A DNA stretch of 64,000 nt from Chelatococcus composti (lineage in GTDB: Bacteria; Pseudomonadota; Alphaproteobacteria; Rhizobiales; Beijerinckiaceae). Each line of letters begins with the position of its first letter. Within the stretch, counting starts at the first letter, position 1. Below are positions 17,924-25,929 of this stretch, piece after piece. A program made the translations under genes and the position numbers. The stretch covers positions 372,001 to 436,000 of the forward strand of contig NZ_JACHEH010000003.1 of assembly GCF_014201415.1 (NCBI RefSeq). The letters are read 5' to 3'. The notes beneath the pieces were generated by a model. It saw nothing but the letters and a program-made list of their open reading frames with translations, did not search any database and was not told the origin of the DNA.

Positions 17924-18943
17924 TCAGCCAGCGGAAGCCCTCTGCCACATCACTGTGCCGGTGAAGGCGAAGACCGGCTCGCCCTTCTGGTTCACGGCCG
18001 TGCTGTGCTGGGTCACGAGCCCCCAGCCGGGGCGCGATGCGGAGGGGCGCGCTTCCACGATCTGCACCGTGTAGGTCAGCTCGTCCCCGGCGAAGACCGG
18101 CTTCAGCCACTTGAGGTCGCGAAAGCCGGGGGAGGGGCCAAGGCTGGGCACGGCCAGCCCAAGGGCCCGGGCGGCCTGCCGCTGGCGCTCCCAGTGCGCC
18201 ACCATCAGCTTCATCCACACGGCGGCCGTATGCCAGCCAGAGGCACAGAGCCCGCCGAACAGGGAATGCCGCGCCGCCTCGGCATCGACGTGGAACGGCT
18301 GCGGATCATAGGCGCGCGCAAAGGTGACGATCTCCTCCGGCGTGAAGCGGTAGGAGCCGAGCTGCGCGACCTCGCCGGGCACGAGGTCGTCGAGGAAGCG
18401 CGCATGGTTCGGGGCTGTACGGGCCTCGGGAAGGGTGGGGGCCGCGGCGCGGCGTCTCTCCGTCTGAGCCACGGCCGGTGCCTCGGCGGGTTCGCCCGGC
18501 TCGCGGCGCTTGAACATGACCCAGTTGGTCTGCTGCACCAAATCCTCGCCCGCTCCATTGGCGAGCGTCAGGCGGAAGCGGACCATGCCGATGCCGGAGC
18601 GGCTGCGCAGGGGGCGGCGGTCCAGCACCTCGACCGTGAGCGTCAGGTCGTCGCCGGGGCGCACCGGCCGCAGCCAGCGCACCTCATCGACGCCCGGCGC
18701 TCCCTGGCCTGTGGAGCCGAGGATGAAGCCGTCGGCGATCATGCGCATGATGATGCTGCAGCTGTGCCAGCCCGAGGCGATCAGTCCGCCGGCGATGCTC
18801 TGCTTCGCCGCTTCGGGATCCGTGTGCATCGGCTGCGGATCGTACTGCTGCGCGAAGGCGATGATTTCCTCGGCGGTGATGCGGCGGGGGCCGAAGGACA
18901 GGCGAGTGCCCGGTTCGAAATCCTCGTAATGGGTGAGCGCCAT
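17924..18943 (-). CDS. tandem MaoC-type dehydratase (two hotdog domains)
   Basis: 339 residues consisting of two MaoC/hydratase-2 hotdog domains joined by a proline/alanine-rich linker (about 148-178). Each half carries the same active-site block: YDPQPMHTD with D35 and H40 in the first, YDPQPFHVD with D212 and H217 in the second. Each is followed by GGLxASGWH. The family hydrates trans-2-enoyl-CoA or related thioesters. An in-frame ATG 123 nt further upstream exists, but the ATG at 18943 has a strong GGGGAGG site and begins the conserved sequence. The neighbours (MscS, endonuclease V) give no pathway clue. Confidence 0.88.
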   Translation of the reverse strand: MALTHYEDFEPGTRLSFGPRRITAEEIIAFAQQYDPQPMHTDPEAAKQSIAGGLIASGWHSCSIIMRMIADGFILGSTGQGAPGVDEVRWLRPVRPGDDLTLTVEVLDRRPLRSRSGIGMVRFRLTLANGAGEDLVQQTNWVMFKRREPGEPAEAPAVAQTERRRAAAPTLPEARTAPNHARFLDDLVPGEVAQLGSYRFTPEEIVTFARAYDPQPFHVDAEAARHSLFGGLCASGWHTAAVWMKLMVAHWERQRQAARALGLAVPSLGPSPGFRDLKWLKPVFAGDELTYTVQIVEARPSASRPGWGLVTQHSTAVNQKGEPVFAFTGTVMWQRASAG

Positions 18944-19078
18944 GAACACCTCCCCGATCGAAAGCCCGGTATTGCCGGGCAGCGGGCCCCGACAAAGGGC
19001 TATAGCGGAAAGGCCGCAGTTGCACGACAGGCGCGGGAGCAAGGCCGCCCTTGGCCAAATGCACACCCTCGCTGCCGA

Positions 19079-19741
19079 TCAGAGAGTGCCGGCGGCGGCG
19101 TGGGCGAAACGAATCGGCTCCGGCAGCCGGAAGCGGGTCGTTGCGGCGAGCGTCACGGCGACGGCGCTCGCCAGGTCGATGCGATGGCCGGGGGAGATGA
19201 AGACGGGGCTGACACGCTCGCGCGTGCGCAGGGCGACGCCGATCGTCTCCCCCTTGTCGACGAGCGGGGCGGTGGCTCCCTTCTCGGGGCCGAGAGGGCC
19301 GAACTGGCCGACGAGCAGCGTCTTGCCGCAGCCGATGGTCGGCTTCTCCAGCCACAGGCCCATGTGGCTTGCGATGCCGATGCGGCGCGGATGGGCGATC
19401 CCCATGCCATCGAAGATGAAGACGTCGGGGGCGGAGGCCAGCCGGCTGAAGGCCTCTTCCAGAACCGGCCCCTCTCTGAAGCTCAGTAGGCCCGGAACGT
19501 AGGGAAAGGGCGTCGGCCGCGTGGCGAGGACGGTCTCGACGATGGCGAAGTCCGGCAGGCGCGTGACGACGACAGCCGCGCGGGACATGCCGTTCTTGAC
19601 GCTGACGTCCACACCCGCGACGAGCCGGACCTCGGCGAGGGGCAGCGTGCGGGCGGTGTCGATCTCGCCTCGCAGATCATGCTGTAGGGAGACCGCCTCG
19701 CGCGGCGTCACGGTCCAGGCGTGGCGGGGGTGGAGCTGCAT
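19079..19741 (-). CDS. nfi: endonuclease V (deoxyinosine-specific)
   Basis: 220 residues. Endonuclease V nicks DNA one phosphodiester 3' of deoxyinosine and other deaminated bases. The acidic metal triad is visible: D45 in AGVDVS, E90 in YVPGLLSFREGP and D111 in FDGMGIAHPRRIGIASHMG, the last being the most conserved block of the family. Length is normal. It stands alone between the MaoC and ubiK genes, all on the minus strand with gaps that could hold separate promoters. Confidence 0.94.
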   Translation of the reverse strand: MQLHPRHAWTVTPREAVSLQHDLRGEIDTARTLPLAEVRLVAGVDVSVKNGMSRAAVVVTRLPDFAIVETVLATRPTPFPYVPGLLSFREGPVLEEAFSRLASAPDVFIFDGMGIAHPRRIGIASHMGLWLEKPTIGCGKTLLVGQFGPLGPEKGATAPLVDKGETIGVALRTRERVSPVFISPGHRIDLASAVAVTLAATTRFRLPEPIRFAHAAAGTL

Positions 19742-19810
19742 GGGCCCCTCGCGGCAGGGCAGGGCGGCGCAATGGGCGGGCTTGCCCCCGGTCGGCGCTG
19801 CCGGGTGGCG

Positions 19811-20089
19811 TCAGTCCCGCTCTGTCAGTTCCTGCTCGTCGCGGGCAAGACGTGCCTCGAGTGCCGCGATCCGGGCGGCGAGGCGCTCGTTCTCGTCGCG
19901 GGCGGCAGCGGCCATGTCGCGCACGGCGTCAAACTCCTCGCGGCTGACCACGTCCATGCTGCGCAGCAAGCGTTCCATCTGGGCGCGCACGATGGTTTCC
20001 ACCTCGCGCCGGGCTCCTTCGGCCATGCCGGCGGCGTCGGTGACGAGGCGGGCGATGTCGTCGAAAATCCGGCCGGTGGTCTGGGTCAT
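19811..20089 (-). CDS. ubiK: UbiK-family accessory factor (BMFP coiled-coil protein)
   Basis: 91 residues, predominantly helical. The N-terminal half is amphipathic (IFDDIARLVTDAAGMAEGARREVETIVRAQMERLL) and the C-terminal half is a coiled coil (ENERLAARIAALEARLARDEQEL). This is the BMFP/UbiK fold, which forms trimers that bind membranes and assist ubiquinone biosynthesis through UbiJ. The start at 20089 has GAGGAGGC 6 nt upstream. The longer frame would begin inside the 12-bp tandem repeat and is rejected. It is divergent from lgt. Confidence 0.88.
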   Translation of the reverse strand: MTQTTGRIFDDIARLVTDAAGMAEGARREVETIVRAQMERLLRSMDVVSREEFDAVRDMAAAARDENERLAARIAALEARLARDEQELTERD

Positions 20090-20146
20090 GGATGCCTCCT
20101 CGCACAGTTCGACTCGCCTATAGCACAAGTGAGGCCGCGCAACGGT

Positions 20147-20208
20147 GATCTGCCGCAAAAAGATCCTTGCAAAAGATCGTCGCAAAGATCGTCGCAAAGA
20201 TCGTCGCA
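20147..20208. repeat. 12-bp GATC-containing tandem repeat in the ubiK-lgt intergenic region
   Basis: Three perfect head-to-tail copies of AAAGATCGTCGC lie at 20172-20207. A degraded copy (AAAGATCCTTGC) precedes them at 20159-20170 and a still weaker GATCTGCCGCAAA lies at 20147. GATC cores fall at 20147, 20162, 20175, 20187 and 20199, so the spacing settles to exactly 12 bp. The block sits between the divergent starts of ubiK (20089) and lgt (20334), where the promoters must lie. Confidence 0.9.
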
Positions 20209-20333
20209 CTTGGGCCTCGGTCCCGTGCTAGGACTGGCGCTGTCGTCGCGAGCCTGCGCGGCGTGGGGTTGACGCGGCGTCCGCGGTCGGGAAAGTCGCG
20301 CGAGAACCCGGACGACCGGCCGACGAGATCGAG

Positions 20334-21209
20334 ATGCCAGCCTTCGCCATCGCCTTTCCCATGATCGACCCGGTCGCCATCAGCATCGGGCCGTTCGCCG
20401 TGCGCTGGTATGCGCTTGCCTACATCGTGGGGCTGCTTGGCGGATGGTGGTATGCGCGCCTCCTGGTCAACCAGCCGGGCCTGTGGGGCGGGACAGGCCG
20501 GCGCCCGACGCAGACCGACCTCGACGACCTGCTGGTCTATGCAGCGGTCGGCGTCGTCGTTGGCGGGCGCCTCGGCTACGTACTGTTCTACAACCTGGAG
20601 CACTACCTTGCGCAGCCCGCGGAGATCTTCGCCGTATGGAAGGGGGGCATGTCCTTCCACGGAGGGCTCATCGGGGCGGCGCTCGGCGTCTTCCTGCTGG
20701 CGCGCCGGCGAGGGCTGTCGGTGCTCACGATGTTCGATCTGGCGTCGACCGTCGCGCCGATCGGCCTCTTCTTCGGCCGCATCGCCAATTTCATCAACGC
20801 TGAGCTGTGGGGGCGCCCGGCGCCGGACTTCCCCTATGCTGTCGTCTTTCCTGGCGCCGGGCCGGTGCCGCGCCACCCGAGCCAGCTCTACGAGGCCTTC
20901 TCCGAAGGGCTCCTGCTGTTCGTGCTGCTGGCGCTTGCGGTGCGCATCGCCGGCTTTCGCCGCCCCGGTCTCGTAGCCGGCATCTTCGCCGCCGGCTATG
21001 CGGTGGCGCGCGGTACATGCGAGTTTTTCCGCGAGCCGGACCCGCAGCTCGGCTTTCTCTTCGGCCGCGAGGTCTCGGCGCTCGAGGGCGGCGTGACCAT
21101 GGGCATGCTGCTCAGCCTGCCGCTGCTTCTTGCCGGCCTTTTCCTCATCTGGCAGGCCATGCGGCGCGAGCCGCTGCCTGCCGCAGGCGGCACGGGAGCG
21201 ACGGCATGA
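20334..21209 (+). CDS. lgt: phosphatidylglycerol-prolipoprotein diacylglyceryl transferase
   Basis: 291-residue inner-membrane enzyme that attaches diacylglycerol to the lipobox cysteine of prolipoproteins, the first step of lipoprotein maturation. The signature GRIANFINAELWGRP and the HPSQLYEA motif, with its conserved histidine and tyrosine, are intact. About seven hydrophobic helices are evident. It is the first gene of the coupled lgt-midA-pgeF operon. The stop overlaps the midA start by four bases (ATGA). Confidence 0.96.
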   Translation: MPAFAIAFPMIDPVAISIGPFAVRWYALAYIVGLLGGWWYARLLVNQPGLWGGTGRRPTQTDLDDLLVYAAVGVVVGGRLGYVLFYNLEHYLAQPAEIFAVWKGGMSFHGGLIGAALGVFLLARRRGLSVLTMFDLASTVAPIGLFFGRIANFINAELWGRPAPDFPYAVVFPGAGPVPRHPSQLYEAFSEGLLLFVLLALAVRIAGFRRPGLVAGIFAAGYAVARGTCEFFREPDPQLGFLFGREVSALEGGVTMGMLLSLPLLLAGLFLIWQAMRREPLPAAGGTGATA

Positions 21210-22318
21210 GCCAGCTGAGAAACGAGATCGCGGCCATCATCGCCGCCGAGGGGCCCATTTCGGTGGAGCGTTTCATGGCGCTCGCCCTCGGGCATCCCCG
21301 CTACGGTTACTACATGACGCGGGACCCCTTCGGCCGGGCAGGGGACTTCATCACGGCGCCGGAAGTCTCGCAGATGTTTGGCGAGCTCATCGGCCTGTGG
21401 GCAGCGTCCGTCTGGCAGACGATGGGCGCACCGGAGAGGCTCATCCTTGTCGAGCTGGGGCCCGGTCGCGGCACGCTGATGGCCGATCTGCTGCGCGCCG
21501 GCCGCGTGATGCCCGGCTTCATCGAGGCGGCCGAGGTGCATCTCGTCGAGACGAGCCCGGTGCTGCGCGCGGCGCAGAAGGCGTCCCTCGCCGGGCGCGT
21601 CGCAACCGCGCACTGGCACGATCGCGTCGAGGACCTGCCGCCCGGCCCGGCCGTCATCGTCGCCAACGAGTTCTTCGACGCCCTGCCGGTACGCCAGTTC
21701 GTGCGCCAGGGCGGCGTCTGGCGCGAGCGACTCGTCGGCCTCGATGCCGAGGGGCGCCTGGTCTTCGGCCTCGCGGCGGAGCCAGAGCCGCGCCTCACCC
21801 AGCAGGCGAGAGAGGGGGCGGTGCTTGAGGTGCCGCTCGTCGGCCACGGCATCATGCGCACCCTCGCCCAGCGCCTCGTCAGCGATGGCGGGGCTTTGCT
21901 CGCCATCGACTACGGCCATGTGGCGACAGGGACGGGCGACACCCTGCAGGCGATGAAGAATCACAAGCCCGTCGACCCGCTGGCCGAGCCGGGCGAGGCT
22001 GACCTGACGGCACATGTGGATTTCGCCGCGCTCGGGCGGGCGGCGCTCGCAGCCGGCGCTGTGCTGCAGGGGCCCGTTACGCAGCGGGTCTTTCTCGAGG
22101 CGCTCGGCCTCGGCGTGCGGGCCGAGCGGTTGCAGCGGTCGGCCACGCCGGAGCAGGCCCGTGCCATCGCTGGCCAGTATCAGCGCCTGGTGGAAGGCGG
22201 GCGCACCGGAATGGGCGAGCTGTTCAAGGTGATGGCGGTGACGCATCCGGACCTGCCGATGCTGCCGGGGTTTGACCGCCTGACGACACCGGCCAGGGCA
22301 AGCGGGGAAGAGCCATGA
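21206..22318 (+). CDS. SAM-dependent methyltransferase, NDUFAF7/MidA family
   Basis: 370 residues. The SAM-binding motif VELGPGRGTLMADLLRA is at about 82-98 and the N-terminal GYYMTRDPFGRAGDFITAPEVS (about 34-55) is diagnostic of the DUF185/MidA family. The mitochondrial homologue NDUFAF7 dimethylates an arginine of the NDUFS2 subunit of complex I during assembly, and a similar role on bacterial NuoD/NuoCD is inferred. It is coupled on both sides by ATGA overlaps to lgt and pgeF, an order common in Alphaproteobacteria. Confidence 0.92.
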   Translation: MSQLRNEIAAIIAAEGPISVERFMALALGHPRYGYYMTRDPFGRAGDFITAPEVSQMFGELIGLWAASVWQTMGAPERLILVELGPGRGTLMADLLRAGRVMPGFIEAAEVHLVETSPVLRAAQKASLAGRVATAHWHDRVEDLPPGPAVIVANEFFDALPVRQFVRQGGVWRERLVGLDAEGRLVFGLAAEPEPRLTQQAREGAVLEVPLVGHGIMRTLAQRLVSDGGALLAIDYGHVATGTGDTLQAMKNHKPVDPLAEPGEADLTAHVDFAALGRAALAAGAVLQGPVTQRVFLEALGLGVRAERLQRSATPEQARAIAGQYQRLVEGGRTGMGELFKVMAVTHPDLPMLPGFDRLTTPARASGEEP

Positions 22319-23124
22319 ATGCACCGGACAGAGCTTTCGGCGACAGCGCGGCCGAGGCGATCGAGGCGGAGGCGCTCGGCGCCTTCGACTGCATCCGCCA
22401 CGCCTTCTTCACGCGCCGCGGCGGCGTCTCCGGCGGCATCTACGCTTCGCTCAACGGAGGCGTCGGATCGCGCGACGACGCGGCCGCCGTGCACGAAAAC
22501 CGCCGCCGCATGGCCGCCCGGCTCGGCCTCCCGCCGGAGCGGCTTCTGGGGCTCCACCAGGTCCACTCGCCCGATGTGGTGACCGTTGAGACACCGTGGC
22601 CGGCGGATGCCCGGCCGAGGGCGGACGGTTGCGTCACCCGCGTGCCTGGCATCGGCCTTGGCATCTCCACCGCCGATTGCGGGCCGCTGCTTTTCGCCGA
22701 CCCCGAGGCGCGCGTCATCGGCGCCGCCCATTCGGGCTGGCGGGGTGCCCTGTCCGGCATCGTCGAGGCCGTCGTCGAGGCAATGGAGGCGCTCGGGGCG
22801 GAACGCGGGCGCATCACTGCCGTGCTCGGCCCGACGATCAGCGCCGCGGCCTACGAGGTCGGCCCCGAGTTCGTCGAACGGTTCTGCGCCGCAGATCCCG
22901 CCTACGCGCGCTTCTTCTCGCCCGCAGAGCGGCCGGCGCACGCCATGTTCGACCTGCCGGGCTTCATCGGGGCACGCATGGCTGCGGCTGGTGTCGGGCG
23001 CTTCGTCAACCTCGGCCTGTGCACCTATGCCGATGAGGAGCGCTTCTACAGCTACCGGCGGGCGACGCACCGCGGCGAGCCGGACTACGGCCGCCTGATC
23101 GCGGCGATCACGCTCACTGCGTGA
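22315..23124 (+). CDS. pgeF: peptidoglycan editing factor PgeF (YfiH, laccase-like domain)
   Basis: 269 residues of the YfiH/DUF152 family. The metal/active-site blocks LGLHQVHSPDVV, STADCGPLLF and AAHSGWRGALSGI are intact. In E. coli the protein removes mis-incorporated UDP-MurNAc-L-Ser precursors. Homologues such as FAMIN also act on purine nucleosides. The start overlaps the midA stop (ATGA). The last 11 nt overlap the end of the convergent glycosyltransferase gene. Confidence 0.93.
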   Translation: MNAPDRAFGDSAAEAIEAEALGAFDCIRHAFFTRRGGVSGGIYASLNGGVGSRDDAAAVHENRRRMAARLGLPPERLLGLHQVHSPDVVTVETPWPADARPRADGCVTRVPGIGLGISTADCGPLLFADPEARVIGAAHSGWRGALSGIVEAVVEAMEALGAERGRITAVLGPTISAAAYEVGPEFVERFCAADPAYARFFSPAERPAHAMFDLPGFIGARMAAAGVGRFVNLGLCTYADEERFYSYRRATHRGEPDYGRLIAAITLTA

Positions 23125-23908
23125 GCCTGCCCTTGCGGGCGGCCTCGGCCAGCAGGCGCCGCTCGATATGCTTGGCGATGCGCAGGTAGCGGTAGAAGGC
23201 GAAGTTCATCGCCGTCATGAAGCCGTAGACGCCGCGCACGAAATGCCTGCGGCCGATGTAGGCCTTGAGGAAGGCGGCCGGGAACTCAAGGTAGAGGCGC
23301 AGGATCGAGACCCGTTCGCCGCGCTCCTCCAGGTTGTCTGCCTGGGCGTCGGTATAGCTGTTGAGCTTGGCGAGCTGGTCGCCGAGGGAGCGCACCGAGA
23401 AGTGGTGGATGGTGCCCTTGAGCCGGCGCACGCGCGCGCCGGGGGCCAGCACGACACGGTCGTGCACCGTCGAATCGGAATAGCGCCCCTTGTCGCGCCG
23501 GTAGAGCCGGACCGGCGCCAGGGCGTAGGCGAAGCGATGTGGCGCGGCCTCGCCCGGGAAAATCTCCGCGATCCGCGTCTCGTAGGCGTCTGCCGGCGGT
23601 TCGCCATTGGCGAAGAGGGCGGCGATTTCCGCCGCGAGGTCCGGCGGCACCACCTCGTCCGCATCAATGTTGAACAGCCACTGATGGCGGCACTGGTCCT
23701 CCGCGAAACGTTTCTGCGGACCGTAGCCGGGCCAGGGATTGAAGATGACGCGGGCCCCGTGGGCTTCGGCAACCGCGACGGTCTCGTCCGTCGAGCCTGA
23801 ATCGACGACGACGAGATCGTCGGTCAGGTGCCGCACCGCCGCGAGAGTTCGGCCGATGCGGTCGGCTTCGTTGTGCGCGATGACAAAGATGGAAAGCGGC
23901 AGGCTCAC
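23114..23908 (-). CDS. family 2 glycosyltransferase, LPS-core WaaE/KdtX type
   Basis: 264 residues of a GT-A fold family 2 glycosyltransferase. The nucleotide-binding DSGSTD (36-41) and catalytic-metal DADE (82-85) are present. The segment YGPQKRFAEDQC after position 60 matches the WaaE/KdtX group that adds a hexose or heptose to the LPS inner core. A C-terminal basic amphipathic region (RRHFVRGVYGFMTAMNFAFYRY) suggests membrane association. The 3' end overlaps pgeF by 11 nt in a convergent arrangement. Confidence 0.88.
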   Translation of the reverse strand: MSLPLSIFVIAHNEADRIGRTLAAVRHLTDDLVVVDSGSTDETVAVAEAHGARVIFNPWPGYGPQKRFAEDQCRHQWLFNIDADEVVPPDLAAEIAALFANGEPPADAYETRIAEIFPGEAAPHRFAYALAPVRLYRRDKGRYSDSTVHDRVVLAPGARVRRLKGTIHHFSVRSLGDQLAKLNSYTDAQADNLEERGERVSILRLYLEFPAAFLKAYIGRRHFVRGVYGFMTAMNFAFYRYLRIAKHIERRLLAEAARKGRLTQ

Positions 23909-24400
23909 GTGTCACACCCCGGGTTCTCGCCAGCCTTTGGCATGCGGGGGCCCCGCACGGCAAGAGCGCTGCATCGTGTGGGGGCTCCGCCGGTCCGTTG
24001 CAGGCGTCGGTCCGGTTGGCTGGCCGCCGCCGGCTCTCATGGCGTGCACCGTTAATGGTTCATTAGGCATAGCTGCAATGCAGCATGAGCGTAAAAGGCC
24101 GGTGCAGGCTGCACGGGATGCCCGGAAAGTGGCGAATTCTGAACGACTGGTAAATGGTCGTTCCGGGGACGAAAGACAATACATATCAATATCTTGCTGC
24201 ATGCTCGCGGAGGGCGCCATTCGTATCTGCACGGACGGCCGCAGGGCGGTCCCATTTTTTTCCCGGGTTCTGTCACTTTTTCGCCCAAGTCCCTCAAGGC
24301 CGTGTGGCGGCGCAGCAACAGACATCGGTGGGAGGTTCGTTTAGAAGGGGGCAACTTCCGGGCGGGCCCTGGTCCGTGGGAAGCATTAAGGAGTTGAATG
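23909..24400. other. gene-free interval with palindromes upstream of the outer-membrane protein gene
   Basis: About 490 bases without a convincing gene, clearly lower in GC than the flanks, between the divergent glycosyltransferase and the outer-membrane protein. It contains a perfect 13-bp palindrome centred on GCTGCA-A-TGCAGC (24072-24084) and an inverted repeat GAACGAC-N9-GTCGTTC (24141-24163). An AT-rich stretch (24175-24195, ACATATCAATATC) could hold the omp promoter. The long leader ends in the strong site AAGGAG at 24388-24393. Confidence 0.6.
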
Positions 24401-25078
24401 ATGAAAAAGATTCTTCTCGCGGGTGTTGCTGCTGCCGGCCTGATCGCTTCCGGCGCTGCGGCGTTCGCTGCCGACCTCCCGAGCCGCAATGTCGCTCCTG
24501 TCGCTCCGGCCCCGGTTCTTCCGATCTTCACCTGGACCGGTTTCTACGCTGGTGTGAACGCCGGCTACGGCTGGGGCGAGTTCTCGAAGGCTCCCGGCTT
24601 CGACGATCCGGACGGCTTCGTCGGCGGTGCCCAGATCGGCTACAACTACCAGATCGGCCAGTTCGTCGTCGGTCTCGAGACGGACATCCAGTACTCCGAT
24701 CTGTCGGGCAAGACCCGTCCCGTGACGTTCGCTGACGGCAACGTTGGCGTCGGCCGCGGTGAGGTCGAGTACTTCGGTACGGTCCGTGGCCGCATCGGTG
24801 CCGCCTTTGACCGCGCCCTCATCTACGTGACGGGCGGTCTGGCCTACGGCGAGACGAAGTTCCGCGGCCTCGACACGACGGCTGGCCTCTCGTTCTCTAA
24901 GTCGAAGACGACGGCTGGCTGGACGATCGGTGGCGGCCTCGAGTACGCCTTCACCGACAACATCACGGCCAAGGCCGAGTACCTCTACGTCGATCTCGGC
25001 GACAACCGTTACTACGGTGCCAACAAGGCCGAGACCAAGTTCTCGGTCGTCCGCGCCGGTCTGAACTACAAGTTCTAA
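24401..25078 (+). CDS. outer-membrane beta-barrel protein, Omp25/31-like
   Basis: 225 residues with a Sec signal peptide (cleavage after AAFAA near residue 23) and a short proline/alanine linker. An eight-strand barrel pattern follows (WTGFYAGVNAGYGWG, FVGGAQIGYNYQIGQFVVGLETDIQYS), ending in the aromatic C-terminal GLNYKF needed for BamA-dependent insertion. This is the Omp25/Omp31 porin-like family of Hyphomicrobiales. Tandem ATGs occur at 24398 and 24401. The second has the better 7-nt spacing from AAGGAG. The strong ribosome site, dedicated terminator and shifted codon use (many GCT and GGT) suggest high expression. Confidence 0.92.
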   Translation: MKKILLAGVAAAGLIASGAAAFAADLPSRNVAPVAPAPVLPIFTWTGFYAGVNAGYGWGEFSKAPGFDDPDGFVGGAQIGYNYQIGQFVVGLETDIQYSDLSGKTRPVTFADGNVGVGRGEVEYFGTVRGRIGAAFDRALIYVTGGLAYGETKFRGLDTTAGLSFSKSKTTAGWTIGGGLEYAFTDNITAKAEYLYVDLGDNRYYGANKAETKFSVVRAGLNYKF

Positions 25079-25106
25079 TCGGCTTCCGGTTCAAACCGGT
25101 TTCTCG

Positions 25107-25137
25107 AAACCCGGCGACCTCGGTCGCCGGGTTTTTT
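25107..25137 (+). terminator. intrinsic terminator of the outer-membrane protein gene
   Basis: A 12-bp stem AAACCCGGCGAC / GTCGCCGGGTTT with a four-base loop (CTCG), followed by TTTTTT minus the paired bases. It begins 28 nt after the stop codon. A textbook rho-independent terminator. Confidence 0.93.
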
Positions 25138-25182
25138 GTCGCTGGATATGCAGGCCGATGGGCGAGCCCGCCGGCGGCGATG

Positions 25183-25785
25183 TCAGGCCTTGACCTTCGT
25201 CTTCTCGAAGGTGGGCACACGGGCGGCAAAGTCGTCGAGCCAGGCGACGAGGGCCAGATGATCGTTGCGCCACGCGCCGCCGAAGCGCAGGTCGAGGTAG
25301 CCGAGGGCGCAGGCGAGGGCAATGTGGCCGATGTCGATGCCGTCGGCGAGGCTCGGCGGCGTTGCCCCGGCCGCGGCGAGGGCGCGCGAGACCTTGCCCG
25401 CCTGGTGCTCCAGCCATTTCGGCTCGTGCTTCTCGGGGCTGCGGAAGCGGGTCTCGTAGACCTGCAGGATGGCGGCATCCATGATGCCGTCGGCGAGCGC
25501 CTGGCGGGTGAGCGCATCGAAGCGCCGCTCGCCCGCGGGGAAGAGGCGGCCCCCGGCGAGGTGATCGAGATATTCCGCGATGACGCGTGAATCGAAGAGC
25601 ACCCGCCCGTCCTCGAGGATGAGGGCAGGGATTTTGCCGAGCGGGTTCTGCTGGCGGATGGAGTCGGCGGGGTCTGTCGTGTCGGCCGGGACAATCTCGA
25701 TCCGGTCGGACAGGCCGAGGATGTCGGCAACAATCTTGACCTTGCGGCCGAAGGGCGATGCGGGGGACGAGCGCAGGACGAGCAT
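25183..25785 (-). CDS. glutathione S-transferase family protein
   Basis: 200 residues with the thioredoxin-like GST N-terminal domain (MLVLRSSPASPFGRKVKIVA; the conserved cis-proline and SNAIL-like block are NPLGKIPALIL and LFDSRVIAEYLD) and an all-helical C-terminal domain. The first helix carries SSPASPFGRK, so serine is the likely thiol-activating residue. Such GSTs conjugate or reduce electrophiles and peroxides. The substrate cannot be predicted. It is convergent with the omp terminator and transcribed alone. Confidence 0.9.
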   Translation of the reverse strand: MLVLRSSPASPFGRKVKIVADILGLSDRIEIVPADTTDPADSIRQQNPLGKIPALILEDGRVLFDSRVIAEYLDHLAGGRLFPAGERRFDALTRQALADGIMDAAILQVYETRFRSPEKHEPKWLEHQAGKVSRALAAAGATPPSLADGIDIGHIALACALGYLDLRFGGAWRNDHLALVAWLDDFAARVPTFEKTKVKA

Positions 25786-25929
25786 GAGCTTGGGCCTCTC
25801 CTCGGGTGTTGTTCTCGGGACGAATCGACGGTGGCCGGCTGGCCGGCCGCGCTCACCGTGACGACAGGGCCTTGCGCCGGCAAGCGCGTGCGATGCATGG
25901 CGGGCGAGCGGAGCCGGCGTGGGCGGCCT

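Noticed and set aside
20147-20208. A CRISPR array.
   Set aside because: Units are only 12 bp, directly abutting, with no spacers and no cas genes in the window.
20090-20209. A 40-residue N-terminal extension of UbiK starting in the tandem repeat.
   Set aside because: It is an arginine/serine repeat produced by translating the DNA repeat. The ATG at 20089 has a strong ribosome site.
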